Positions 1 to 7,933 are shown, numbered from the stretch's first letter. The stretch is DNA of 64,000 nt from Micromonospora qiuiae (GCF_016863555.1 NZ_BOPC01000022.1:1-64000), one strand, 5' to 3'. A program made the numbers and translations. The notes: generated by a model not told the origin, from the sequence alone.

Positions 1-245
1 GTAATCGAACCGCAACCCTGCGGCTGCCACCACACCCCGTCAATGCTGTCGTTCTGATGCGGCCCGCTCGGGCCCCTGCTTTCGCGCCAGCCGCTGGGCG
101 TTCGGCGTGGTCCGGTCCTGGTGCAATGCAAGGGCTAGGCCGGGCGCCCTGGCAGCGGCGGATGCGGCCCGTCAAGCGCCGCCTTGAAGACCCGTCCAGA
201 AACTCTGGACCACATCGCCGGCAGCAGCGGGATCAGTTGAGAAGA

Positions 246-473
246 TCAGCGCCGGTTCGACTCAGCGACGAAGACGCCTCGTCCTGGGCGGCCGACCAGC
301 ACACCCTGCTGCCGCAGCCTCGCCACCGCGCGATGGATCGTCGACACCGACACGTCGTAGTGGTCGGACAGCTCCTGGGTGGACGGAATCTGTGACCCGG
401 GCTGGAACTCGCCCACCTCGATCCGCCTCAGCAGATCCTTGATCAACTCGTCCATGGTTGGCGGAATCGGCAC
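246..473 (-). CDS. Small GntR-type winged-helix regulator
   Basis: A 75-residue protein that is almost only a GntR-family winged helix-turn-helix. The family signature is clear around residues 22-60 (PGSQIPSTQELSDHYDVS, then TIHRAVARLRQQGVL and a wing GRPGRGVFV). Family members usually carry a C-terminal ligand-binding domain of 60-150 residues; here the protein stops after the wing, so it is the short, domain-less form common in actinomycetes. It should bind DNA as a dimer, but no effector can be guessed. The GTG start at 473 has an AAGGGG stretch upstream; Met7 is an alternative start. No same-strand neighbour suggests a target other than its own promoter. Confidence 0.85.
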   Translation of the reverse strand: MPIPPTMDELIKDLLRRIEVGEFQPGSQIPSTQELSDHYDVSVSTIHRAVARLRQQGVLVGRPGRGVFVAESNRR

Positions 474-819
474 GTGAAGGCCCCTTGCAGTCGGTTGGCC
501 CTCCCAGTATCGAGCACCAGGTGAGAGAGGAGCAATGACTAGCAGAGAAGCAGCAGGCAGGAGGCCGGCCAGATTCGAGAGGTAAGAGAGCGTTGACAGA
601 GGTGATAGGTATCGGTAGCGTCACTCATGGTGATGCGGTGCTGATGCGGTCGGTTGGCGCCTCTCGTACCGGTCTCGCATCGCCGTCGAGACCTCACCTC
701 CGCGCTTCCCCGGCGCGGCTCTGTCGTCGTACCGCCAATTGAGGCTGCGGCGACCGGGCGCGGGCGGTCTCCGCCGACCCCCTCGGCGGAGGCCGCCCCT
801 CCACCGTCACCTCCCACGA
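474..819. other. 346-bp gap with one possible 16-codon ORF
   Basis: No ordinary gene is visible between the divergent GntR and DivIVA genes. The stretch must hold both promoters. On the + strand a GAGAGGAG ribosome-binding-like sequence directly precedes ATG at 535, opening a 16-codon frame that ends at 585 (MTSREAAGRRPARFER). It is too short to judge and has no family, so it may be a leader peptide or chance. Confidence 0.35.
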
Positions 820-1125
820 ATGGTGGTCAGCGTGCGTAACCTGATCCGCCGGCTGCTGCGCCGGTCTGCGACAAGCCCCGAACCAGCGGTACCGCCGCCG
901 TCGGGCCCGTTTCCGCTGCGGCCCGCGCAGATCCGCGAGCGGTGCTTCAACGTTCGGTGGCATGGCCTGGACCCGGCCGAGATCCGCACCTTCCTGCACC
1001 GGGTGGCCGACGAACTGGCCACCGCGCAGGCCGCCGTGGCTGCGGTGCAGGAGGAGAACGTACGGATCAAGGATGCGCTGCGTGCCTGGCAGAGCGCCCA
1101 GTCGGCGAGGTACCGGTACCGATGA
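820..1125 (+). CDS. Short DivIVA-domain protein
   Basis: A 101-residue protein whose second half matches the DivIVA N-terminal domain: FPLRPAQIRERCFNVRW, then GLDPAEIRTFLHRVADEL, and a heptad-rich helix to the end. DivIVA/Wag31 proteins bind curved membrane at poles and septa; this one lacks the long C-terminal coiled coil, so it is a mini-DivIVA of unknown role. The frame is open further upstream, but that part is arginine-rich and unlike the family, so ATG 820 is preferred; GTG 823 and GTG 832 are alternatives. Its stop overlaps the next start by 4 bp (ATGA), so the two are translationally coupled. Confidence 0.8.
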   Translation: MVVSVRNLIRRLLRRSATSPEPAVPPPSGPFPLRPAQIRERCFNVRWHGLDPAEIRTFLHRVADELATAQAAVAAVQEENVRIKDALRAWQSAQSARYRYR

Positions 1126-1406
1126 CCGAGCGTTGGGTGATCCATCTGCCGGTCAGCGCGCCCGATCTGATGCGGGCCCGGATCTTCGCGCGGACCGCCG
1201 CACGGGTGCTGGCCCGGCTGAACGCACGGGTCGAGCCGGGCGGGGTGACGGTCTCGACCGAGGACCAGCAGTGCGTACGCCATTGGGTGTTCTGCGACCG
1301 GCGGCTGCCCGGCGGCGGGCGGTGTGCGCTGCCGGTCGACCACACCGCGCCCTCCTCACGACGCGTGCCGGGGCTCGACCGACCTCGAGTGCCCGGGATC
1401 GGGTGA
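1122..1406 (+). CDS. Conserved-looking hypothetical protein coupled to DivIVA gene
   Basis: A 94-residue protein of unknown function. It starts at the ATG that overlaps the DivIVA stop codon, so the pair should be made together. The first 60 residues look like a small folded domain with mixed strands and helices (WVIHLPVS near residues 5-12, ARIFARTAARVLARLNARV near 20-38). Two cysteines flank an RRLPGGGR turn (C57 and C67 approximately). The tail is proline- and arginine-rich. No signal peptide or membrane segment is present. A role beside the polar protein is only a guess from position. Confidence 0.65.
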   Translation: MTERWVIHLPVSAPDLMRARIFARTAARVLARLNARVEPGGVTVSTEDQQCVRHWVFCDRRLPGGGRCALPVDHTAPSSRRVPGLDRPRVPGIG

Positions 1407-1420
1407 CTGTCAGGACGGGC

Positions 1421-1897
1421 TCACTTGTAGAAGCCTTCGCGCAGGTTGATGCCGTGCTCCAGCCAGATTTTGCAGGCGGCGAGCATGCCCGTCCACCCCG
1501 CGCAGTTGCCGAACGCGGCCCGAGCGCCCTCGGGGGTCGGCTGCCAGGACGTTTCGGTGATGGTGACCAGGGTCCGGGTGTCGTCGTCGATCGACTCGAA
1601 CTCGAAGACGACCCGAGTGTTGCCGCTGTCGCTCGTGGTCGCCTCGCTGTCCCACTCGATGACGATCCGGCGCGGCGGGTCGGCCTCGGCCACCGTGACC
1701 GGGAAGGCGCCCGGGAAGTCGTGGAAATCCCAGACGACCTGCTTCCCCGGTTCCAGCCTCCCCCGCGCTCCGCCCGTCGTGAAGTACCGCGAGAGCTGCG
1801 CCGGGTCGGCGACGGCCTCGTACACCTCGGCGCGCGGACGCGCGATGTGCCCGGAGACGGTGAAGGAAAGTTCCGTGAGTGTGCCATCCGTAGTCAT
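1421..1897 (-). CDS. SRPBCC (AHSA1-type) domain protein
   Basis: A 158-residue protein of the START/SRPBCC fold, AHSA1-like branch. Family features are HIARPRAEVYEAVADPAQL (residues 17-35), DPPRRIVIEWDSE with the following beta strands, and the amphipathic C-terminal helix starting GWTGMLAACKIWLEHG. Such proteins bind hydrophobic ligands in a cleft; the ligand here is unknown. It is divergent from an ArsR gene with only 16 bp between the two start codons, and an 8-bp-arm palindrome covers both starts. ArsR-SRPBCC pairing is very common, so the ArsR protein almost certainly controls this gene. Confidence 0.88.
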   Translation of the reverse strand: MTTDGTLTELSFTVSGHIARPRAEVYEAVADPAQLSRYFTTGGARGRLEPGKQVVWDFHDFPGAFPVTVAEADPPRRIVIEWDSEATTSDSGNTRVVFEFESIDDDTRTLVTITETSWQPTPEGARAAFGNCAGWTGMLAACKIWLEHGINLREGFYK

Positions 1898-1915
1898 GTT
1901 GTATTTTTACAACAT
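1896..1915. promoter_or_regulatory. Palindromic operator overlapping both start codons
   Basis: Arms ATGTTGTA and TACAACAT are perfect inverted repeats separated by four T. The left arm overlaps the start codon of the SRPBCC gene and the right arm overlaps the ATG of arsR. The arsR -10 (TATTTT, 1902-1907) lies inside it, 6 nt before the ATG, so arsR is probably leaderless. Repressor binding here would block both promoters and both starts. Confidence 0.8.
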
Positions 1916-2243
1916 GACTGGCTCGGGCGACAAGGACACGGACGACGACGATCTGGTGTTCAAGGCGCTCGCCTCGCCGACACGTCGACGGATGCTCGAC
2001 GCGCTCAAGGCGTCCCCGCAGACGACGGGCTCGCTCTGCGCTCTACTGCCCGAACTGGACCGCACCACCGTGCTGCAACACCTGCGGGTGCTGAAACGCG
2101 CCGGGTTGGTGACCGGGCGCAAGGTGGGCCGGGAACGCCACCTGTCGCTCGCCCCGCTGCCGATCAAACGCATCCACGACCGCTGGATCAGCGGCTACAT
2201 GCGGGCCGCCGTCGACCTGCTCGAACAGCTCGACGCCGAGTGA
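1914..2243 (+). CDS. ArsR-family winged-helix regulator
   Basis: A 109-residue regulator. The ArsR fold is clear: DLVFKALASPTRRRMLDALK (residues 12-31), the recognition region LPELDRTTVLQHLRVLKRAGLV and the wing VTGRKVGRERHLSLAP. There are no metal-binding cysteine pairs, so it belongs to the non-metal ArsR group that usually partners an SRPBCC protein. The frame runs far upstream antisense to the SRPBCC gene, but ATG 1914 is preferred because a TATTTT -10 sits 6 nt before it. It probably represses itself and the divergent gene through the shared palindrome. Its stop is 6 bp from the convergent TIGR03089 gene end. Confidence 0.9.
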   Translation: MTGSGDKDTDDDDLVFKALASPTRRRMLDALKASPQTTGSLCALLPELDRTTVLQHLRVLKRAGLVTGRKVGRERHLSLAPLPIKRIHDRWISGYMRAAVDLLEQLDAE

Positions 2244-2249
2244 GGCCCG

Positions 2250-2999
2250 TCAGAGCACCCGGGTTACGCCCTCCGCGACGATCAGGGCGTCCCTGCGGGA
2301 CGGGTCGAGGTTGGCGCAGAGCACGACCGACGCACCGGCCGACAGCGGGGCGAGCAGCCACTTCAGCGGCTGGTCGTGCTCGGCGGCGTCGACCAGCAGC
2401 CGGTCACCGACGCGCAGGTCGAGCTGGTCGGCCACCTCCCTGGCCACCGCACCCCACTGTGCGTAGCTGGTGCCGTCCGGGCTGGCCGAATCGGACGCGT
2501 GCAGCACAGGGCGATCCGCCGGGGCACCGTCGTGTCGCAGCACTTCCACCGACCAGTCGAGCCACCCGCCGGGCACCTCGGCCAGCGGCTCCGGGCCGGT
2601 GCCGACGAGGTAGCGGTGCACCCCCTCGGGTACGTCCTCCAGCCAGTCGTCGAGCCGTTCCGGCGTGGCGAAGACCGCATCGTACGGTCGCTCTCCGCCG
2701 GGCTCGAGCACCGGCAGCCCGGCGGTGGCGCGCGGCCGGAACGACACCGCCATCCCCACCGCCCAGGCCCCCAACAACACCGCAGCGGTACGCCAGTGCG
2801 GCGGCAGCAGCACCGCCACGCGGCTGCCCGGGGCCAGCCCGCACCCGTCGCGCAGCAGCCCGGCGGCCCGCGCCGACCAGCGGCCCAGTTCGGCGGGGGT
2901 CAGGTCGCGCCGCTCACCAGTCCGGTGGTCGAGGTGGGTCAGCAGCGGCCGGTCCTGCTCGGCGAGGCCAGCGGCAGACAACACGGGAACGGGCTCCAT
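2250..2999 (-). CDS. TIGR03089-family protein (AMP-ligase-like)
   Basis: A 249-residue protein of the actinobacterial TIGR03089 family, which resembles the N-terminal part of acyl-CoA synthetases. It opens with FPVLS-type residues (MEPVPVLSAAGLAEQDRPLL), then a region like the AMP-binding fold (RDLTPAELGRWSARAAGLLR, GLAPGSRVAVLLPPHW). It lacks the adenylate-forming motifs (no TSGTTG-like P-loop) and the C-terminal domain, so it is not expected to be a working ligase. The frame is open upstream to 3221 over the kinase gene, but the family start is the Met at 2999. Function is unknown. Confidence 0.85.
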   Translation of the reverse strand: MEPVPVLSAAGLAEQDRPLLTHLDHRTGERRDLTPAELGRWSARAAGLLRDGCGLAPGSRVAVLLPPHWRTAAVLLGAWAVGMAVSFRPRATAGLPVLEPGGERPYDAVFATPERLDDWLEDVPEGVHRYLVGTGPEPLAEVPGGWLDWSVEVLRHDGAPADRPVLHASDSASPDGTSYAQWGAVAREVADQLDLRVGDRLLVDAAEHDQPLKWLLAPLSAGASVVLCANLDPSRRDALIVAEGVTRVL

Positions 3000-3048
3000 C
3001 CGTCGATAATGCCTTGCCGGAGTGCCGTGGCGAAATGAGGATCGCGGC

Positions 3049-3960
3049 ATGTCTCCGCCTCCTCCCGACGGTCGCGCCGGGATCGACGCCGCGCTGGTGC
3101 GACGCCTGATCGCGGCCCAGTTTCCGCACTGGGCCGACCTTCCGGTGACCCCGGTCGAAGTCGACGGCCACGACAACCGGACGTACCGCCTGGGCGAGGA
3201 GTTGACCGTACGACTGCCCACCGCGGCCGGCTACGTCCCCGCCGTGGCCAAGGAGCACGTGTGGCTGCCCCGGCTCGCGCCGCAGCTACCGGTCGCCGTC
3301 CCACCGATCCTCGGGATGGGCGTCCCCGGCGAGGGGTACCCGTTCCCGTGGTCGGTACGCGGCTGGCTGCCCGGTACGACGGCCGACCGGGGGCGCATCG
3401 ACGACCTGCCCCGGTTCGCCGTCGCGGTGGCCGAGTTCCTCCGCGCCCTGCAGGGCTGCGATTCCACCGGCGGTCCGGCCGCCGGGGAGCACAGTTTCCA
3501 CCGAGGCGCTTCACCGGCGTACTACGACGAACAGACCCGGCGCCACCTGGCCGTCCTGATCGATCACATCGACGTGGACCGGGCCGCCGCCGTGTGGGAG
3601 GCCGCCCTGGCCGCTGAGTGGCGCGGGCAACCGGTGTGGTTCCACGGCGACATCGCCGTGGGCAACCTGCTGGTCGCGGAGCGTGGGAAACTGAGTGCGG
3701 TCATCGACTTTGGCACGTCCGGCGTCGGCGATCCGGCCTGTGATCTGGTGATTTCCTGGACGATGTTCTCCGGCACCAGCCGGCACGCCTTTCGGGAGAC
3801 GGTCGAGCAGGACGAGGGCACCTGGGCACGGGCCCGTGGCTGGGCACTGTGGAAGGCGCTGCTGCTTCTGCGGCAGAACCTCGACACCCGGCCGGAACTG
3901 GCCACCGCCAACCAGCGCGTGGTCGCCGAGGTCCTCGACGACCACGATCGCCTCGGCTAG
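3049..3960 (+). CDS. Aminoglycoside phosphotransferase-fold kinase
   Basis: A 303-residue kinase of the APH/choline-kinase fold. The Brenner motif WFHGDIAVGNLLV places the catalytic Asp near D201, and VIDFGTSGVGDPACDL gives the metal-binding Asp near D220. The N-lobe holds the nucleotide-site strands (NRTYRLGEELTVRLP). ATG 3049 is chosen because GAGG lies 9 nt upstream; GTG 3022 would add nine residues. Substrates of this subfamily vary (antibiotics, sugars, small alcohols) and cannot be read from sequence. It is divergent from the TIGR03089 gene and convergent with the protease gene. Confidence 0.88.
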   Translation: MSPPPPDGRAGIDAALVRRLIAAQFPHWADLPVTPVEVDGHDNRTYRLGEELTVRLPTAAGYVPAVAKEHVWLPRLAPQLPVAVPPILGMGVPGEGYPFPWSVRGWLPGTTADRGRIDDLPRFAVAVAEFLRALQGCDSTGGPAAGEHSFHRGASPAYYDEQTRRHLAVLIDHIDVDRAAAVWEAALAAEWRGQPVWFHGDIAVGNLLVAERGKLSAVIDFGTSGVGDPACDLVISWTMFSGTSRHAFRETVEQDEGTWARARGWALWKALLLLRQNLDTRPELATANQRVVAEVLDDHDRLG

Positions 3961-3972
3961 GTCGTGGAGCCG

Positions 3973-4032
3973 CCGCGTGTCACGCTCCGGAACCGCGTGT
4001 CACGCTCCGGATCCGCGTGTCACGCTGCGGAT
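3973..4032. repeat. Three 20-bp tandem repeats across a stop codon
   Basis: Three copies of CCGCGTGTCACGCTCCGGAT-like units begin at 3973, 3993 and 4013 with a period of 20 bp. Copies differ by one to three bases. The minus-strand protease stop (4000-4002) lies inside the second copy, and each copy carries the same TGA on that strand. Because 20 is not a multiple of 3, gain or loss of a unit would change the protease C-terminus. Confidence 0.85.
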
Positions 4033-4830
4033 CCAGGACCGGTGGAAGGTCAGGTCGGTGTAGATCATCTGCACCCCGCAGTACGTGCCGCTCTGCCAGT
4101 CCACCCCGACCCGGCTGGTGCCGGCCACCACCGACCAGGTTCGGCCGATCCGGTACAGCCCCGGCCCTCCGCTGTCACCGAAACACGCTCCGCCGGGGGC
4201 CCCACCGATGCAGATCTCGTCAGCGGTGATGCCCCCGCCGGCGCACTCCTCGGGCGGTAGCACCCAGCGGTCCAGTTGCTGCAACGTGGCGGGCATCGGG
4301 CCGGCGAACACCGGCTCGGTGGACCCCCAGCCGATCTCCCGCACGGTGGATCCGATCGCGGGCGACCGGCCGAGGATCGGGTAGCGCGGCAGCCACACCG
4401 GGGCGGCCAGGCGGAGCACGCCGACGTCCGCCCCGAGGCCGTCGTCCGCGTGCCAGTCCCACGCCGGGTGCGGCACGACCTTGGTGACCGCCACGATCCG
4501 CCCTCCGGCCGCGTGCTGGGCCGAGCCGGCACGGATCCGCAGCGTTGCGGGATCGAGCGGCTCCGCATCCCAGTCCGTGATGCAGTGCGCGGCGGTGACG
4601 ACGTATCGCGGGTGAACGAGCACCGCCGCGCAGTGGTGGCCGAAGGTGCCGTCCCGGTCGAGCTGGAGCGAGGTGATCGGCGGGTAGGGCTGCGTCGCGT
4701 CCTCTCCCCCGATGATCAGTGGGACCACCGCGTCCGGCTCACTCGCATTCGCTGGCGGCGCGGCCCCGAGCGCCAGGCTGAGAAACACTCCGATCGCGCC
4801 GGCAGTCAGCCGACGTGTCCTTTCACCCAT
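4000..4830 (-). CDS. Secreted trypsin-like serine protease (S1)
   Basis: A 276-residue chymotrypsin-fold protease. An N-terminal signal peptide (RTRRLTAGAIGVFLSLALG, cleavage near ANA-SEP at residue 30) is followed by IIGGEDA at 39-45, the usual activation site after a short propeptide. The triad is H82 (TAAHC), D135 (GADVGVLRL) and S220 (GDSGGP). Several cysteines can pair as in trypsins. The protein is about the size of a bare catalytic domain. Met at 4830 is chosen for its GGGGGAG ribosome site; an upstream Met exists. It probably acts outside the cell; no inhibitor or target is encoded next to it. Confidence 0.93.
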   Translation of the reverse strand: MGERTRRLTAGAIGVFLSLALGAAPPANASEPDAVVPLIIGGEDATQPYPPITSLQLDRDGTFGHHCAAVLVHPRYVVTAAHCITDWDAEPLDPATLRIRAGSAQHAAGGRIVAVTKVVPHPAWDWHADDGLGADVGVLRLAAPVWLPRYPILGRSPAIGSTVREIGWGSTEPVFAGPMPATLQQLDRWVLPPEECAGGGITADEICIGGAPGGACFGDSGGPGLYRIGRTWSVVAGTSRVGVDWQSGTYCGVQMIYTDLTFHRSWIRSVTRGSGA

Positions 4831-4922
4831 CGATACTCCCCCGCCTCGCAACATCGGCAACTGTCGTCGGGGAGTTTAGCGGCGCCTGCTGTCCAGCGTG
4901 GACCCGTGAATCGGTGCCGGTA

Positions 4923-4976
4923 GTTAAGAAGGGGCCCCTCCTCTACCGCAGGCGTTAATAGGGGGCCCTTCCTTGC
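4923..4976 (+). repeat. 54-bp interspersed element, copy A
   Basis: Two half-units starting GTTAAG and GTTAAT, each followed by the core AGGGGCCCYTCCT, separated by CTACCGCAGGC. It sits 6 bp beyond the 3' end of the LigD-polymerase gene. Exactly 54 bp, like the four other copies in the window. Confidence 0.9.
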
Positions 4977-4982
4977 ACCTTC

Positions 4983-5894
4983 CTACCTTGGGAGCGGGGG
5001 GCCGCCGTGGAGGAGGGGGGTGAGGAGGTCGCCGTGCTCGTCGATGCGGTCGAGCACCTCGGCGGCGGTGTACGGGCGCGCCGACGGCCGTTTGCCCGCC
5101 GCACCGGCGGAAACCTCCTCCCAGGTCAGCGGGGTGGAAACCGACGGCACGGCCTGGGCGCGCAGCGAGTACGGCGCGACCGTGGTCTTCGCCGCGTTGT
5201 TCTGGCTCCAGTCGATGAAGATTTTGCCGGGGCGCAGCTTCTTCGCCATTTTCGACACGATCAGCTTGGGGTGTTCGCGTTCCAACTCCTGGGCGATCCG
5301 CCGTGCGTACGCTGACACGTCGTCGGCGGACTGGGTCGCGGCGATCGGGCAGCAGAGCTGCATGCCCTTCTTGCCGGAGGTCTTCGGGTACGCGTCGACG
5401 CCGTCGGCGGCGAGCCGGTCGCGCATCAGGATCGCCACCGTGCAGCACTCCTGCAGCCCGGCCGGGTCACCCGGATCCAGGTCCACCACCATCAGGTCCG
5501 GGTGTTCGCCGATCTTCCACTGCGGCGTGTGCAGTTCCAGCGCGGCGAGGTTGGCCAGCCAGACCAGGGTGGGCAGGTCGTCGGCGACCACGTAGTCGAT
5601 GGTCTCCCGCCCCTTACTCGACCCGGGGGCGGGCAGCGTCTCGGTGCGCACCCAGCCGGGGGTGGCGGCGGGGGCGTTCTTCTCGAAGAACGAGTTGCTC
5701 TCCACCCCGTTCGGGTAGCGGATCCGGGTCAGCGCCCGATCGGCCAGGTGGGGCAGCAGCACCGGGGCGACCCGGGTGTAGTAGTCGATCACCTCACCCT
5801 TGGTGAAGCCGGCCGCCGGATAGAGCACTTTGTCCAGATTGGACAAGCTCAGCGTACGGCCCTGGACCTCGACGCGGAGCCGGTCAGCTGGCAT
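4983..5894 (-). CDS. LigD-type NHEJ polymerase/primase domain protein
   Basis: A 303-residue stand-alone copy of the polymerase domain of LigD (archaeo-eukaryotic primase fold), which fills gaps and adds ribonucleotides at double-strand breaks. The two catalytic aspartates are in VVDLDPGD (D138, D140). The next motif reads KTSGKKGMQLCCPI (residues 171-184), where many LigD proteins have His at the position of Q179. IFIDWSQNN supplies the third acidic residue. It starts 11 bp inside the ligase gene, so the two are co-translated, ligase first. Together with ku across the divergent promoter it forms a three-gene NHEJ system. The protein belongs to the separate-polypeptide arrangement, not the fused LigD. 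Confidence 0.92.
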   Translation of the reverse strand: MPADRLRVEVQGRTLSLSNLDKVLYPAAGFTKGEVIDYYTRVAPVLLPHLADRALTRIRYPNGVESNSFFEKNAPAATPGWVRTETLPAPGSSKGRETIDYVVADDLPTLVWLANLAALELHTPQWKIGEHPDLMVVDLDPGDPAGLQECCTVAILMRDRLAADGVDAYPKTSGKKGMQLCCPIAATQSADDVSAYARRIAQELEREHPKLIVSKMAKKLRPGKIFIDWSQNNAAKTTVAPYSLRAQAVPSVSTPLTWEEVSAGAAGKRPSARPYTAAEVLDRIDEHGDLLTPLLHGGPPLPR

Positions 5895-6825
5895 CTTCGA
5901 CCTCCTCGGCCGGTTTGTCCGGCCGCAGCCGCAGAATCCGGGGAAACCGCAGCCGCCCGTCCGGTGTGCGCTGGCCGTACTTGACCTCCACCACCACCAG
6001 CGGAGTCACCCAGATCGCACCCCGGGCGTCCTCTCGGGGCACGTCGCCGGCGAACGGCGACCCGGTGGTGCGCAGCGGCTCCAGTTCGCGCAGCAACTCC
6101 CGTTCCAGGGCGGCGCCGATCCCGCCGCCGACCCGACCCCGGTAGATCAACCGCCCGCCGGCACCGGGCACCCCGACCAGCAGACCGCCGATCCGCCGCG
6201 CGCCAGGTCGCCAGCCGCCGACCACGAAGTCGCCGGTCACCTCCAGCTTGACCTTGAGCCAGTCGGGCGAGCGAACCCCGGGCCGGTAGGCCGAGCCGAG
6301 CCGCTTGGCCATCACCCCCTCCAGGCCGTGCTCGCCCGCTGCCGCGTAGGTGGCCGGGCCGTCGGTGAAGGCCGGCGGGACGGCCCACCGCGCCGCGCCC
6401 AGCCCCAGCTCGTCGAGGGCCTCGCGGCGCCGGGCGTACGGCCACCCGGTGAGGTCCGCGCCGCCCAGCCGGATCAGGTCGAAGATCATGTACGTGACGG
6501 GGATGGTTGCCGCCAGCCGGGCCGCCTTCGCCGGGTTGCGCACGTGCATCCGCTCGGCCAGGGCGGTGAACGAGGGCCGCCCGGCCTGGTCGAAGAGCAC
6601 CACCTCCCCGTCGAGCAGTGCGTCGTCCACCTGCTCGGCGAGCGGGATCAGTTCGGGGTACGCGGTGGTGATTTCCACGCCGGAGCGGGCGTAGAGGCGT
6701 TGCCGCCCGGCGGCGATGTCGGCGAGCGCGCGTACGCCGTCCCACTTGAATTCGTACGCCCAGCCCGCGCCGGCCGGGAGTTGCCCGGTCATCGCGAGCA
6801 TCGGCTTGAGCGGCGCGCCGGACAC
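5884..6825 (-). CDS. ATP-dependent DNA ligase (LigD ligase-domain type)
   Basis: A 313-residue ATP-dependent ligase. The adenylated lysine is K27 in EFKWDGVRA; later motifs are LLDGEVVLFD, YMIFDLIRL, EGVMAKRL and DWLKVKLE, followed by the OB-fold domain ending near KYGQRTPDGRLRFP. It seals breaks in the NHEJ pathway with the polymerase encoded just downstream and Ku encoded divergently. The frame is open to 6966, but GTG 6825 begins where the family begins (SGAPLKPMLA) and has TACAGT 6 nt upstream (6832-6837), so the mRNA is probably leaderless. The upstream Met alternatives would run through the promoter. Confidence 0.92.
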   Translation of the reverse strand: MSGAPLKPMLAMTGQLPAGAGWAYEFKWDGVRALADIAAGRQRLYARSGVEITTAYPELIPLAEQVDDALLDGEVVLFDQAGRPSFTALAERMHVRNPAKAARLAATIPVTYMIFDLIRLGGADLTGWPYARRREALDELGLGAARWAVPPAFTDGPATYAAAGEHGLEGVMAKRLGSAYRPGVRSPDWLKVKLEVTGDFVVGGWRPGARRIGGLLVGVPGAGGRLIYRGRVGGGIGAALERELLRELEPLRTTGSPFAGDVPREDARGAIWVTPLVVVEVKYGQRTPDGRLRFPRILRLRPDKPAEEVEDAS

Positions 6826-6831
6826 GTTCCG

Positions 6832-6837
6832 ACTGTA
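6832..6837 (-). promoter_or_regulatory. Leaderless -10 for ligase gene
   Basis: TACAGT on the minus strand lies 6 nt before GTG 6825. It fits the TANNNT -10 at the distance that places transcription start on the start codon. Confidence 0.6.
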
Positions 6838-6910
6838 GTACCAGGCCGAACGCCTCGCGCCCGGTTCCATCTGGTGCGAGCATGGTCGATACCGGGGAAG
6901 GGGGCGCAGG

Positions 6911-7933
6911 ATGCGGGCCATCTGGAAGGGAGCCGTGTCGTTCGGGCTGGTCTCGATCGGGGTCAAGCTCTACTCGGCGACTGAGGAAAAGGACATCCGG
7001 TTCCACCAGGTGCATCGGGAGGATGGCGGGCGGATCCGGTACAAGCGCGTCTGCCAGGTTTGCGGCGAGGAGGTCAGCTACGACGACATCGCCAAGGGCT
7101 ACGACATCGGCGGCGGCGAGATGGTGATCCTCACCGACGAGGACTTCGCGGACCTGCCGCTGAGCACCTCCCGCGCGATCGACGTCCTGGAGTTTGTCCC
7201 GGCCGAGCAGGTCGATCCGATCCTGTACAACAAGGCGTACTTCCTGGAGCCCGAGGGGACAGCGACCAAGCCGTACCTGCTGTTGCGGGACGCACTGACC
7301 GATTCCGAGCGGGTGGCGATCGTCAAGGTGGCGCTGCGCCAGCGGGAACAGCTGGCCACCCTGCGGGTCCGCGACGGCGTGCTGCTGCTGAACACCATGC
7401 TCTGGCCCGACGAGATCCGAAAGCCCGACTTCGGCTTTCTCGGCGAGGACCTGAAACTCCGGCCGCCGGAGTTGGCCATGGCCACCTCGCTGATCGACTC
7501 GATGGCCGCCGAGTTCCATCCGGACGAGTTCACCGACGACTACCGGGCGGCGTTGCAGGAGGTCATCGACGCGAAGGTGGAGGGCCGCGAGGTGGTCCAG
7601 CCGGAGGAGGTGGAGGAGGCGCCGGCCGCCGCCGTCGACCTGATGGCCGCGCTCAAGGCGTCCGTCGAACGGGCCCGCGCGGCTCGCGGCGAGGCGGGTG
7701 CGGCGACCGGTGGTGGTGCCGGTGAGCCGACCCCGATCACGTCCGCGCGCTCCGCGCAGAAGAAGGCGGCCAAGGCCCCGGCGAAGAAGGCCGCCGCCAA
7801 GGCGCCCACCCGTAAGCGGGCCGAGGGTGCCAAGAAGACCGAGGGCGCGAAGAAGGCGGAGAAGAAGGCGGAGAAGAAGGCCACCGCCAAGAAGGCCGCT
7901 CCGAAGAAGGCCGCCCCCCGCAAGACCGCCTGA
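6911..7933 (+). CDS. ku: Ku, DNA end-binding protein
   Basis: A 340-residue bacterial Ku, which forms a homodimeric ring on DNA ends and recruits the ligase and polymerase. It begins with the standard family start (MRAIWKGAVSFGLVSIGVKL) and carries VCGEEVSYDDIAKGY and LRPPELAMATSLID. The core ends near residue 255. The last 80 residues are an Ala/Lys/Pro-rich basic tail with KKAAK-type repeats, like the extended Ku tails of Streptomyces and mycobacteria, which bind DNA and let Ku thread inward. The ribosome site GAAGGGGG is about 9 nt upstream. It is divergent from the ligase-polymerase operon with 85 bp between. Confidence 0.97.
   Translation: MRAIWKGAVSFGLVSIGVKLYSATEEKDIRFHQVHREDGGRIRYKRVCQVCGEEVSYDDIAKGYDIGGGEMVILTDEDFADLPLSTSRAIDVLEFVPAEQVDPILYNKAYFLEPEGTATKPYLLLRDALTDSERVAIVKVALRQREQLATLRVRDGVLLLNTMLWPDEIRKPDFGFLGEDLKLRPPELAMATSLIDSMAAEFHPDEFTDDYRAALQEVIDAKVEGREVVQPEEVEEAPAAAVDLMAALKASVERARAARGEAGAATGGGAGEPTPITSARSAQKKAAKAPAKKAAAKAPTRKRAEGAKKTEGAKKAEKKAEKKATAKKAAPKKAAPRKTA

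Noticed and set aside
1..245. Possible gene in the first 245 bp
   Set aside because: The only open frame is Arg/Pro-rich and overlaps the GntR gene antisense; no RNA gene or motif is recognised.
962..3109. A 715-codon + strand frame
   Set aside because: It crosses DivIVA, SRPBCC, ArsR and TIGR03089 genes, all supported in other frames, and is Arg/Pro-rich noise.
4000..4830. Protease as a haemolysin or toxin
   Set aside because: Only the plain S1 domain is present with no toxin-specific domain, so only a general protease call is supported.
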